DNA of 64,000 nucleotides from Membranipora membranacea (Eukaryota > Bryozoa > Gymnolaemata > Cheilostomatida > Membraniporidae): contig OU612075.1 in assembly GCA_914767715.1 (NCBI GenBank), positions 4,278,001 to 4,342,000 on the forward strand, in the 5' to 3' direction. Within the stretch, counting starts at the first letter, position 1, and each line of letters begins with the position of its first letter. Made by a program: the position numbers and the translations under genes. The notes below the pieces were generated by a model that saw only the letters and a program-made list of their open reading frames with translations, was not told where the DNA came from and ran no database searches. Positions 12,531 through 26,000 of this stretch are shown one piece after another.

Positions 12531-14195
12531 GATTATCCTAAGTCAGAAGCACGGCGATCACTATGTAAATGAGTGTGTATGTGCTGTGTAGTATACCTGA
12601 AGACACAGCATCAAGTTCGAGGTCAGTTGTTCTAGCAGCCCCAGCAGCAAAGAATATTGGGATGCTGTCACGGGAGGCAGGATATAAAGAGGTAGATTAA
12701 TCTTTCCTCGCTGTTACTAGGTCACCATATCAGATACTCAAAGAGCTCATCGGAAATTCCTTAGCATAATCCTCCCTGACCGCCTCTTTGTGGTATTTAA
12801 AGCAGCGGTAGTTACACCCGCACCTCTCGATGTCAGAGACGCTCTCGCAGATCACTAATTCTGCAGCAGCGCCTCCCGTCGGCAGCGAGCTGGTGATAAT
12901 GAGGAGGTAATTAATGGATTGCTGTCTCTGTCAGCGACGTATCGAGTGTAGAGTTTAAGCTGGGATTAGCTGCTCCTGATTAGTTAGACTAGTTGATGGA
13001 TTGACACAAGAATCTGTCAAACACAAACCCTCAAAATAAATAATTCATAAATACAAAATCCTTCCATACAGCGTTCTATTACAGAAAACGCTGTCTTAAA
13101 GTAAGGGGCTCTTAATAAGTATGGGTTCGCTAAGCTCCTCAAGGGCTGCAAGCTGAAGTGGTATGGTTACAGGGTTCACTGTCATGTCAAAATATCAATT
13201 GCAATTGGGCTCCAACAACACATTTACCTCGCTGAAATTTAATTATTGAAAAACATCCTTGGTAAAAATTGTCCCGTCAAAGGAACCATGCCAAATGCCA
13301 GCAGAGTTTTAATTTAAATGTGAAGAGCTGGGTGGGATTCCAATGTTGTGCAAATCCAATACCTTCCATTAAAAATGAGTGGCAGAGCTCAATCATCGCA
13401 CTGCCACTCAGAATATCAGAAGAGGGCCCTCAACAGGCACTTCATGTGTGGTCCAATATCATAATGTCATTGACATCACTGTAATAGTGCTGCCTGTAGT
13501 CTTAACATGGTGCTCAAAAACCCACTAGCACCACTTGAGAAATCCAGAAAAGTTAAAATACATGTTAATCAAGCAACAGACAACATTACCAATAGACATA
13601 ATTTAATTTCATTGTTTACCTCTCTTTTCTGTTTTGAATGGACATGTCAGCAGACAAACAAATTGAAAGCTACTCAGACCGTGTTCATTAAATTTGAGTA
13701 GGCTGCCACCACATGGACTGGAAAGGTAAGAAAGTAATGAGATAGTTGAACTCACAGCAAAGATGAGCAGATTCTAATCTGTCTCCTTTTGGCAGCAGGA
13801 TGGAAATGTCACCAACAGTAAAAAAAAGTTTCACGTCACAAAGTCTCTTCACCGACTTATCGAACTTTGTACAGCTAGTCAACTTATACCAAGTAATAAA
13901 ATCAGCCTAACTGTCCAGGATAAAAAATAATGTATTTGTTATTATTCCCAACACATTGCCACTGCGCAAGGCAAATAAAAATCCTACGTCCAATCAAATC
14001 TATTGAGACACATTGCAATGAAAGCTCTAGCTTTCTTTAGTATAAACCAGTCAATTAATCACATTAGCATTGCTTTTCAATAGAATCTCCTATTGTAGCA
14101 TGAGAAAGCCTTCTCCACCGACTGAGTATTGATTGCTTGTGGGAGAATCCATCTATACGGATATAATAGTGATGTTATATGCAAGGTCCCCTTAC

Positions 14196-14345
14196 GACCA
14201 TCATACTGCTTATATGGCCTAGACCAAGTTTTGTCAATTTACCTGCATTCAGAGTTGCTCTTGATCCACTGGTCACGCCCCAGGACCAGTGGAAGGGAGC
14301 AACTGGAATGCAGACAATTGGATAAAACTTGATCTATATATGGTC
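14196..14345. mobile_element. MITE-like inverted repeat, family C, copy 1
   Basis: The left arm reads CAAGTTTTGTCAATTT then CTGCATTC, GAGTTGCTC and CCACTGGTC. The right arm gives the complements GACCAGTGG, GAGCAACT, GAATGCAG and CAATTGGATAAAACTTG. Small insertions make the arms imperfect. A shorter relative with the same outer arm order (GATCAAG, CTGCATT, then GAATGCGG, ATTGGATCAA) lies at 30389-30498. Confidence 0.7.
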
Positions 14346-17300
14346 AGACTAACACAACAGTGAATGTTGACAAGAGCAGAAGAGACAAGATTCCATAGAC
14401 TTAATAATAATGTTATTAAGTCTATGCAAGATTCCCTTCTTATTAATAAGAATGATTTGCTACATGAGAAGCCCTATCAAACATTTTTTTTTTGCATTAT
14501 GTGTCCAGTGTTGAGAATCAAACCGGACCTTCTTATTTCAATTTTTTATCAGACCATATAACAAACATTTTTTTCATGATAAATGAATTATTACTAGATG
14601 AAGGAATATTTCGTTACAGCTTGTTAGTCTTGGTACTTAAAAGATGATGACCCCTTGGCGATTGGATAAAGTACAAAGTTGACTGCTATCTAAATCAAAT
14701 CATCCCTGTATGTAAAGAATCTTTGTGACACACTTTGTGACACAAGTTGCAAAAATCCACAAGACATCACCATTTATAACTCTATTTTAGTTGATATTGA
14801 TTATTAGTTATTTTGCAGTGGTGACATTATTTAACACTATTTATGTTTTTTGGCACAGTAAAGCACATATATTTATGTAATTGATTATGCTAGCACAGCC
14901 TAGATGCTACGACGGCATGCAAAACTACCACTTTCTCAAAAAGTAGGTCAAATTAAGAAACCACACACAAAGCGATCATCCCTTACGCCTCATCATACAC
15001 CATAGCCCATCAAAATTCTTAACGTAATGTCATGATGATGGGTGGTCCAATCGCATGACTCCGATATATATGCATTCAGTCCTACCATCCAATATTTGAA
15101 AACTTTTTTCATTCACAATGTGAATTACAATATGGATGCTTGCGTAATTAAAAGATGCGTACCCAATATTTTATCAAGAATATTTCAAAATTAGCCATTA
15201 AACACCAGATAGATGGATCTTCTTAGTTTACCATCTGCCTCTACAGTGCATTAATTACTAACTCTGCAACATGTGGCCGAGGTTTTTTCCAATTACATTC
15301 ATTCCTTGTATTGTATTAGGAATATTGTTTTGTTATCATTGAGCAAACATGGATACATTTTTAGCCAATCAATGGAGTTGCTACGATCAAAAAAAGTAAA
15401 GTGTAAACATTTTCTGGATATATTATAATCTATAGGTATAACTAAGGTAATAAGACAGACATCTTGTTTGACTAGATGTTAGTACTCGGGTACTTTGTTG
15501 TTTTAGAATGGTTCGCTATCATTGAGAAAACATAAATTGATACAACGTTTGAGGATGCATTTTAAAAATTAAAATATTTTCCAATTAAGGTCATCTGGCG
15601 GCTATCTTGGTTTACCAGTTCACCGTTTCTTTGTTGATTTTAACTGGAAATCATTTACAACATGTTATGGATTCTTCTATGCTAGACCCCTATATATTAA
15701 AATATGAACAGATATATGTGTTCTTTTTTTTCCTGGACACCACATTGCCCTGTCTGTGGTCAAAACAGTAACATTACCAGATAAGTGAGTCCAGGGACAA
15801 GGTGATATTAATCACTCCCAGAATTCTGACATAGACAAGACACCTGCTAGACTAGTTGGAGCTCAAAATAAACCAATGGATTTATTTCGATGGATAAACA
15901 CAATCAAGCAGCATGACAGACAGGGCCATAGGTTAGGAAAAATGGTAGGGGAGGCGCAAATGCTTGAGGGTGTGAAGAAACACCAGGTTGGGTATCTTAA
16001 GCTCCTCCTGAGTCCCCAGTCCCCAGCCATCAAAGCGTTTTAATGATATAAATACCAAATGGAAATCTCAAATGAGCTGATTCTAACATTGAATATTCAA
16101 CTTTAGCAATTTTAGGCCACTCTATTCAGCATTCTAGGGGAGGCAGAGCGTCTCTGCTTCCCCTAGAACTACGGGCCTGCCGGTATACTGTAAGTGATGA
16201 GACAACTTAGTGCATCCCGAGTATAATATGAGATCATCAGCTAATTTACAGGTCAGTGAGTGAGATGACCGGCTGAATGTCCAGTATTTGATTTGATTAG
16301 ACTTACACTATATAACACTCATTACTTTGCACTCATAACATCCATCTCTGTATTCGGTAATTGAATGAGATATAGTGAGAATGTAATTAAGGTGGGGGTC
16401 AGTGGTTTCTTAGGTCCATATCCGCCTTGCAATGCTGACAATCGGAGAGCCTGGTTGGCGAAGTATTTGGCTCACAATTAACGATAATGATTCTTGGCAT
16501 TAATAAATGTGAGATATAACAGTGTTTAGATGTAAAGTTGTTGGCTTACTGGGTTTAAAAATAAAATGAGCTAGCATGAGCAGCATCAATAGTCATGTTT
16601 GATATTTTGAAGGCAGTTTAGATGTCTGACGACTGATGTGGATATTTAATGCTCCATGTTTAGTAGGATTCTGTCCATTTCCTTTCTCCACAAAAAACTA
16701 GTTGACAAACCAATACATTGATAATGTGGCAAACACAACCCTGTTTGCATAAGATACATTTGTATCACACAAATACTGTATTTCTATTCGGTTCACCAAG
16801 CAAAAATGAAAGTTTCGCAACCTTCTCTGGCCTAAGAAACAACCTATAGTACGGAGCAATCAGGTCTATTTAAATATTTGTGCAGTGCCGAGCAAACATT
16901 ACACAGCACCGGGAGGACTACACCTTCCGGCAGCAGCTCATCTGAGATTTCTGTTGTTTAGCATGAGCTCAGGATGTAATCTTTATACTTCCCGCTGACT
17001 TTTAAAATAACTAATAATAGCGGAGGATATCGCTGCTAATCAAAACGCACCGGAGTGAATTCAATTGGCAAAGATAAAATATAGATCGCACGCTCAAGGG
17101 ATGTGCAATTAAAAGTTTTTTCAAACCGTGCCAATCTAGTTGTGATTTGTTTTCGATTAATTTCTTGTCCACCGGTCAGTATTGTGATGGACAATTACAA
17201 TTTTAATTGCATTAATTAACTTTCTACTATAAAGGGAAAAGGTGTTTGGATTAACCGGCATCTCGCTAATAAAATCAGAGATTAGTCAGCGATGGAATGC

Positions 17301-19868
17301 ACCGATAATGAAATTTATAATTGGGAGAGGCAAAGCGCTCGCTGACAGCGTCTAATTGGTCTATTCAAAGTCGACTTCATAGAAATCGCATTTGATTGCA
17401 TGAAAGAGAGGCTAATTTCCGAAGTGACGGCGAGGCGGCTAGGCTGTTAACCATGTAATTGATCGCTTCATACCTCTTTAATCCCATTCACCTAACTCTG
17501 GGGTTCTTAGGAGTCGTTCCTCATGCAAAGTTTTGAATTTCTTATTATTGAATTATTTAATATCAAAATAGCACAACAGAGCTGTAATTGATGTAACTAG
17601 CAATTACTGCCATAAAACCAGGTAGGAAAGAGAGGCAATCAAGAATCGGATAACATGGATGTAAACGTATGAACGTCAAACATTCAAAAGGTGGCGTAAA
17701 CAGATGTTTTCAAATAAAGCATTGTGGGTAGACTACCAACTGAGGTCGATATGAGGACATATCATTATGGTGAGTGACCACAGAAGATCAAAGGAGCCGA
17801 TTTGCACCTGTGAGTCTTGGCCACCATTCAAAACCTTAGGTCAGCACCTTAACCACTTGGTCGCATCTGGCTCCTTGACCCTTAAAAAGTCAGGCAGATA
17901 CAAACTCTTTCCTCACTGGACATCAAAGAGTTAGAGATACTTGATCACCCGTGTTCTTGATCATTTATATGACTCTGATTATAAACACTCTTGGTCGTCA
18001 ATCTTGCCATTTATACAGAGTACGCAAAGTAGAATAATAAACCATGAGAACACAACTTTAGGATTTTTTATTTTAGGTCTAATATAGGCTGAACCTCTCT
18101 ATATCTACAGTTAGTAATAAACCATGTCAATAACATTGTAGTTGATGGGTAGATGCGCTTTTCTTATTTAGTGTGTGTAAATAAATCTGCCCTTTTGATT
18201 CTGTCAAGGCCACAACAGTTTTCGAAGCCCTCATGCACTTGGTAATTTTACTTGTAACCTTCTGGATATCGCAGGTTCGGTCTTAATTTGTACTGTTACG
18301 ATATTCTGCGTGGGAGCTGACATCTTCTGTTGTTTTCTTCGTAGATTCTTAATATTTCATGAATATGTTTAGCTGCAGGACAATTAATCGTGCGTTGTCA
18401 TTGAATTGATTTGACACAAGAGGTGTCCATTTAACATTGAAGCCCTACAGGGACTCAGCCCGTGTCAGATCAGCTCAGGCTGCTATTATGATATGCCTCT
18501 CGACCATGTGTAACCTTGTCATGTCACATGGACTGATAGATTTGACACGACTGTGAGCACAAGGCAAGCCGGCTCACATTTTGACGAGCTAACAAGCAGT
18601 TGTAATGGAATCAAGCCAAGCCGGTTCACAATGAAGACGGCAACCAAGCTGTTGCAACGGCATCACTTTGGTCGGTTGGAACTTATCTTCCGAGCTGTTC
18701 CCATGATCAGACAGTGAATGGCTCTGACCAATCAAATCCCTGCTCCTCAGCTCCCGGTACTCATGCACCGAGCATCGGTTTATATCGCTATAAGGCTGTA
18801 TGTCTGTCTGTTAATCAAAACAATACATTTGGTTTTCATAAAGTTGAACTCGGTATACGGCAGCTCTATGAGCAGTATACAGCCTCTCTCTCACACATAG
18901 GTACTGGTCCGAACATATCATTTACCCCTGGAGATGATCACGATTTACCAAAATAAATGTGATACAGTGGTGTTAACGTGACAATCTGCAGCCCTGCGAT
19001 TTGAGTTTTCCGTAGCTAGACCTGTCCTTGTGGTATGTTGCTTTGATCTCAAATTAGAATCACTCCTATCCCTACCAGATGAGAAGAAATCAGAAGAGAC
19101 CAACTTCGATACCAAGCAACTCCATCAACATCAGCCATCAACTTATCAGGGAGACACAACTTAGTGTTTTGTAGTGTGATTACGTTATAAGGGTCGCGCG
19201 TACCCGCTGGTCTTCCAACTGATGTTTATATAATTTAGGACGAATACTGTGTTTTTGGCTCTACCTTGCTTAGTAAGGGTCACAAATCAAAGATACGTGC
19301 CCACTGGTCTTCCAATTGATATTAATATAATTCAGGACAAATACTGTGTTTTTGGCGCACCTTCGCTTATTTTCTTTGAGACATGCATACGAAATTCTAG
19401 GCTTTGCTAATTGTGTTATGCAATATAAAAATAATGGTATAATTATTAATTTGGCACAAATCTCTCTAATCATCATAGAATTATTTTATAAATTAGCCTG
19501 AAATTCTCTTTGGCAGCTGGGCAGTTACCAATTTACTAATTAACAAAGACCTGAGGCTAAGTTAGCTTCAATTCCCCCAGCGCTGCCTCTATTCATTAAA
19601 ACAGGCTACTGCTATGAATAATTGATTGTAAGCCAATTCATTATCATGTATTGACGATCGAATTAAGCCTTTCTAGATGCTGACAAGCTCATGTGTATAT
19701 CAGAAAAGGGAACATAATACCAATAATTCGCTGTCATAGAAAGTTGCTGACTTATTCGCTGCCGCTGTATGTACACCTCTATTGGATCAGTCAATAACAC
19801 AACGCTGTCATCTGGTTTTTTATATCGTACTAACAACACACCAGGAAGACTTTGTGTTTGTTAAGAAG

Positions 19869-19925
19869 GCTGATTGGTGCTGGGTTAAGGCTGATTGGTG
19901 CTGGGTAAAGGCTGATCATATATAG
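19869..19925 (+). promoter_or_regulatory. Candidate core promoter of the beta-like GABA-A gene
   Basis: Two tandem copies of a 21-base unit, AAGGCTGATTGGTGCTGGGT plus one base, each carry ATTGG, the inverted CCAAT box (19873-19877 and 19894-19898). A third partial unit runs directly into TATATAG (19919-19925). The ATG follows 84 bases later at 20009, leaving room for a short 5' leader if transcription starts 25-30 bases after the TATA-like motif. The motifs are seen; promoter function is inferred. Confidence 0.5.
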
Positions 19926-20008
19926 AGACAGAACACAGGAGGCTGTCTGCTGGCTGCCTAGGTGACAATGAGATAATAGGGAGAACAGGCGCCTACATCG
20001 ACTGAGAG

Positions 20009-23000
20009 ATGCTGTTACTTATATTACCGTTTACGCTCCTGTCCACAGTATGGTAAGTGATCATATTCTCTCTGTGAACTCTCTCTCTCTTAGACTAACA
20101 TTGAGTTTAAATCTAAGGCATGGAAGAAAACTGAAATGAGCATTACCAAGTTATCATAATATCTCCCCTCTGGATCACAACTAACTCTGTTACATCATTC
20201 ACTGTATCCAAGAACTAACTGCCCCTTGATTTTCCATAAACACCTTTCTAATTGATATAGACATATCTACTGTCTTGAACTATAAGTTATTTTCCTGTGT
20301 GAATTTCCCTCGCATAAAAATCTTGAATTATATTTCATCAGAAGATAAACTTCTTCGTTTTAGTCGAGCTTTTTGTGTGACCCATGAGAGGTTTGGACGA
20401 TTGTCCCTGCTTTCATTTGGTATATTATTGTAAGTAAGGCTTGGACTGTTTGTAGATTTATAAATATAGTCGCTTTGTTTTATATGCTTAGTGTCTGATA
20501 TAACCAAGTAATCCCCTTATTGTAGAACTCTGTAATATTCTAATAATTCTGATAATTGGGTGCTGGTCTTACTTGTGTTCAGGCATTCTGGTACTGGGTA
20601 ATTGGTAGCTTTAACACCCTCACCGACCACCGTTTTGTATGGGGAACTTGTCGTAATTTAATAACGGTTGTGGGGCCTCACTCTTCACCTCAAACAAAAC
20701 AGATCGGGCGCCCTAGTCAGATGCCTTCAAGTTTCAATTAGGCGTTTATCCCATCCCAATCCTCTATCAAATTTCCCTTGGTTTTATTTGTGTTCAGGCA
20801 ATGTGGTGTTGGGTAACTGATAGCTTAAACACCCGTTTCGTATGGGTTACTCTAACGCCTGTTGCGTAGTCCAACAGCCTGCCCCTAACAAAACTGTTCG
20901 GGTGCTTCAGTCAGATGCCTTCAATTCGACGTTTATCCTTGCAATCATCTGTCAAATTTCCCTTGTGACCATTATCAAGATAGTAAGGGGGGGGGGGAGG
21001 CTTCGATCAATCGACTATATTGCCTGCAGGATCCCAGAACCCACACTGTGACTTAAGTTCCACTCTTTTATATCTGAAACATGACACACATGAATTAATT
21101 CTTCGAATCTGGGAGGGTCTCTCACATAAAGTGAAACAAATTTAAACACCATTGACCAATTTTATTACTCAAACATTTGATTAACCGGTCTTGCTTGATA
21201 ACATCTCACTGGTTCGCACGCAGCCTTAGTTTAGTAACACAGAAAGTGATCACCTTTACATTATACAGCACACAACCCACACAACCCACACAACCCGAAA
21301 TCACTCTCACATCAGTTATACTGATAGTTAACTAAGACTATTAATAGCTCCATTTACAGTGCGCCTGTTGATTGAACAAGCTAAGGCACACTCTGAGTTG
21401 TTTCACCAATGTTCCAGTCTGGATGGGGTAGTTGGTGGTAGTACGGTCATCCAATCCGCACCAAAACACCTCGGGCATTCTATTGCTAAAAACTCAGAAA
21501 CAAGCTCAATCACAATCCATAATATGAGTAGATATATATTCCTGTCATTTTTGAATGTTCAGTATGGCCTCTTTAGGATGACAAACATTGTGATGGGGGA
21601 TTGATTGCAGCGATTGATGAAAAAGACTGAAGAGTATCATTAGTTTATTGGACATTGTCGGAATCTTGCGACTGCGCTGGATGTAAAAACGGCTGATAGT
21701 CTGTGACCTCGCCGAGCATGGCATGTGGCCGGCAGTCATACTCGTGTCCTGGTCTGAATGATTTATCGTCTGGTAATTGTTTATCTAATAGTCTTAGAAG
21801 TTCGAAATCATCAGATATTATTAATTGAGATATTTTATATTAGCACATGTAGCTGCCGCACACAACCCTTGTGATCTGATGTGAATTCTATATTATATAT
21901 CTGTTAATAGTTTTCTAGCACACTACCCCGTATTAGTGTAAGTAAACCTCACATCTGTAACGTACTTACTAAACTGTATGTTACAAAACATCAAAGCTAC
22001 TTCTCAAGCATGTGCTCTCTGCAGCAACGGTCGCCTGCCTCTACATGTATATAGATAATAGACTAGCACGCTATATTCGATATAAGAATGCTTTCTTCTA
22101 AACTGAAACTCCTTATTTCGCGCTGGGAAATAAAACCTTGGTTTTGATTCCTACCTGGGTTGCTGATTATTTTACATGCAGACTCATTTATAAAGCTAGA
22201 GAGGCCAAATTTGACAATTTGCTAGCCCCATCAAGACATTGTAGTTAAAAACCTCCGTGGTACTACTGCTCGTTTTCTATCAGCCATTTTACTGTCTGTC
22301 TCTACGGGTAAATAACTCCCAAGCAGACTGTATTTTTTTAAGGTCCCGTCGGTTGAATGTAAAACATCAGGTTGATAATTAGACATGCGGTAATTTTCAA
22401 TTATCCGATTAAAATAACTCTTCTCATCATAAATATTACCTACGGTGATTCTCTTGGGTAATTTCGTGTCTTACTCTCTTTGCTTTTGCAAATGCAGCTC
22501 CACTTTTTTTAGCTATCAATCTAACGTGCTGACAATTAGCTTTTATAGAGGCAGCTACCTTGATGTTGCTGCTTGCAAAATTAGCCGTCGACCCGGTTAA
22601 CAAAACACCATCCGTCTTGCTCCATGGAATATCGCTGTTGATTTATAAATTGCCATGGGAATCCACTCAGCTTTAGCCTTGAGTTTGTAATCCCATGAAT
22701 AAAGCTTGGCAATCATGTAACTAGACATTTACCGACAAAATGGACTGGGCTTTCTGACGTAAAATATTCAAATGGTTTTAAACATGCTACTCTGGTATTT
22801 AAAATTATAACAAATAAAGACAGGCTGAAAAGATTGGTTAAAGAAGGCTGAGTAATGTCGCAAAAACCACAATATGTAATACAACTGTTAATTACTCGAA
22901 TATATGCCTTCTAAATCACAATCAATAAAGTGGGTTCCATATTCTTATCTTATTCAGTACTTTCGAAAAAAAATGTTGGCCTGGTTTGCCACTGCGTACA

Positions 23001-26000
23001 ATCTTGTAAAATATGCTATCTCTGTATCGTTTGCAGGGCGTCAGGTTCTTTTGGCTCGGTGCACACGGCAAACATCAACAATGTCAGTGATATACTGGAG
23101 GAGCTCATCGAGGGGTACGATATAAGACTGAGACCTAAGTTCGGAGGTAAGATTCATACATTGTATAGCCAGCTATTTAATATCATTTCATGTCTTCAAA
23201 TTCAGCATGTAGGCCGGTAATCTATGTCAACTTTACACATGTGTAACCAGTGACCATTATGTTATCTGTAAAATCATGTGAAATTCTGTAAAATCAGTTA
23301 CCAGAGCGATTATTGACTCCTGTAGTTTTTGAGACTTTAATTGATTTTGGAACCTTATGATGCAGTACCGGAAGAGGTACAGTATCTTCCTTAAAGGAGA
23401 ACGCTCTTCCCTGCTGAACTGCAGTGATTGTATACGCCCCTGGACTAATTTCTTGGGTGTGAGGTGATCCACTGGGATTTGGTTAACAGCAGTAACAACA
23501 CTCATTAGTATTTGCTCTTGTGAAAGGACAGCAATTCAGATAAATAGATATATAGATGAAAACTAGAACTAGAAAAGAATATAAGTTCCGCTTTCCGTTT
23601 CAAAACAGTTAGACTAAGAAAGAAAAACAAGGAATTGGAAATAAAAGGAATAGTTTGTTCCGCCGAGCGAGTTTGTTCCGCCGCCGAGCGACATAATTAA
23701 GAAAACTCATTTTAAATCAGCATAGCTAATTATTTCCTCCAGTCTTTGACCTATGTAATATATAATTATATATATTATGGAGTTTTGAGATGATTGATGG
23801 AACATTTTCTTTTTACTAAAAACTGGCAACACAAGCTTCACGTCATCACACTATTGATCGGAAGTGTTTATTTGCAATTATTATAGAATTATTTACCAAC
23901 ACAACTAGATGCAAACTGAATGGTACTCAGGCTGCTGCATTGAGTTTCGTTTGCTAGCAGGGGAGGACAGAGAGTTCAAGCAACCAACAGAAAGTAATCT
24001 TAGTTTCATATTGAAAAAGTTTACTAAGTATCTTATTGGGCCCAATTTTATGCAAAGATTTCCTGGGGTTACAAAACACTTTTGCACCGACGGTTACATA
24101 GCCCTTTGAAGCTAAAGAATGCTGTACAATATTAAATAGGTATATTTTAGATCATGGCCTCAAGTCAAACTTAGAACAAGTGCACATATTTCAGCAAGTT
24201 CCCTGCAATTTCTTTCTCTATCTCATCGATGTAAAAAAGTCACATTTTCAAGACCACAAAGCCTGCTGCCAGAAACAAAGGCAAACTTATGATTAGAACC
24301 TGTTGAGTAAGCAGATTAAAAAACATTCTAACAATGAGCGACAAACCTCTTTCACCTGACTCAATGGGCTTGTAATCGATTGATGATGGACAAAGTAAAT
24401 CGACTTTATTTTGAGTGGCTGGAGTAATTAACAGCGCCTTTGAACGAAGTATTGAATTCAGTGAAAAAGTCAATAGTTTGGGCTTTGATCGATTTAATTT
24501 GTGTTTTTATCCGAACTCATTTATATTAACGACTTGATGCGTAATGAAAAGTTTCAGGTGGTTGTAACTCCTGGCCAGTCATTGAGCCCAGATAAAATCC
24601 CTCCCTTCTACCCTCAGCCTTCATACTTCTTTACTTTGTTGAAAACATGTATAACTAGAATTTTTACTAAACGTTACACTACCCTACCACTACAAAATTC
24701 ACCTTGTAATTTGGATTATCCAATTTATCAACCTTTTGTTCACCCTCACGTCCTAAAGATTGAAAATAAATTTTGAATCCATACATCACTCAATTTTACC
24801 TAACAGTCCGATTGACTGATTGTGGTAACCATAGTTGTTTACCCCTGTAATAGTCTTCTATGTAATCGCTTGGTTTTCTTGTCAGTCCATATCTCTGATT
24901 TTTGTCTCTATGTTTTCCTGTGTTTAGTCCAAGGTAAGACAACTTGTATAAAACAAGGATATCTACGGTATTTGTGTATTCTTCCTATCCTGTTACTGAT
25001 ACATTATTATAAAGCTTGGTGTGAGGTACATATTTTGTGGTTCTCAATGCTAAATAAATAATAATCTCTCCCTATAGATTAAGTTTTGATTGTTCCCTGG
25101 GTGATTTAACAACAACAAGATAGTATTAGTGCTTAGATTGTTGGTCTCGGTGCTGGAGACTTGGGGTTTGTGGCTTTGGGTTAAAAGATTAGTAGGGGGA
25201 GGGGTGGATTAATCAAAACAGATGAACATACCATTGGGAAAAAGAGAAAATACTTGAAAGGTCACTATGTAGAAAGATGTTTGATGGAAACACAACATTC
25301 CAGCATAGTAATTACGATCAAATGGGAGGTAGTTTTGGCTGGGCAAGTTAGAAGTTGTAATTAAATCGAATCAGTTGATGTCATTTATTAGGAGAAGATA
25401 ATAATACTACTTATACTGCTACCTCTCGTTGTACCGATGGTTCTCTTAAACATAACAAACCCAGCTTAACGTGGTCGGTTGAGGGATTAAAAGTTGTTCT
25501 TTTCAGTATTATATTTTTTTGTATCAAATATTATAAGACGGCATGATTGGTGACTAATTATATTTCCTCCTTTCTTTTACTGATTCATACTTAGTCTGAT
25601 GCTTAGTCCCTCCCCTTAATTTTGTGTGCGGAGAGTGGCTAAGCATTGGCCTTTTTACCTGCGGTAGTCTTAGTTCTGGTTCTCGACTGATATAAAGGCC
25701 TGTATATGTTGATAGTGTCCGCTGATAATGCACAGCACTGTTCACTCTACTTGCAAAATTTCGTTCAATTTTATTATCATGCTTTATTAATTTCAGGAGT
25801 TTGATTGGAGTTGCTCCTCAATTAGTTCCTCATAATCATAATGTTTAAACCAAGCCTAATGAAGGGAGATTCTTCTTATACAAGCTAATTAATTACATCA
25901 TTTACAGTTCTGGCCGACTGAAGTAGTCAGTACATTGTGATGTTTTTCTAGCAGTTTTGGTTTCATCAATCCCGATAAATTATGTTATTCTTAAAAATTT

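Larger units (their letters stand above)
12531..20008. other. Divergent intergenic region between the two GABA-A genes
   Basis: These 7.5 kb separate the ATG of the alpha-like gene (minus) from the ATG of the beta-like gene (plus), so they should hold both promoters. No convincing coding exon was found; the open frames are short and unlike known families. Two segments look less neutral: 12770-12960, more G+C-rich and next to the alpha-like gene, and 16850-17470, with many TAATTA/ATTAAT homeodomain-type cores in varied sequence. Both are candidate promoter or enhancer DNA on appearance only. One inverted-repeat element lies at 14196-14345. Confidence 0.6.

Noticed and set aside
16900-16935. 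Possible REST/RE1 silencer (CAGCACC followed by GGAC)
   Set aside because: The two half-sites are present but the spacing is off by two bases and the right half is incomplete.
18714-18956. Two overlapping frames upstream of the beta-like gene
   Set aside because: They overlap in different phases, match no known protein and do not join to the receptor exons.
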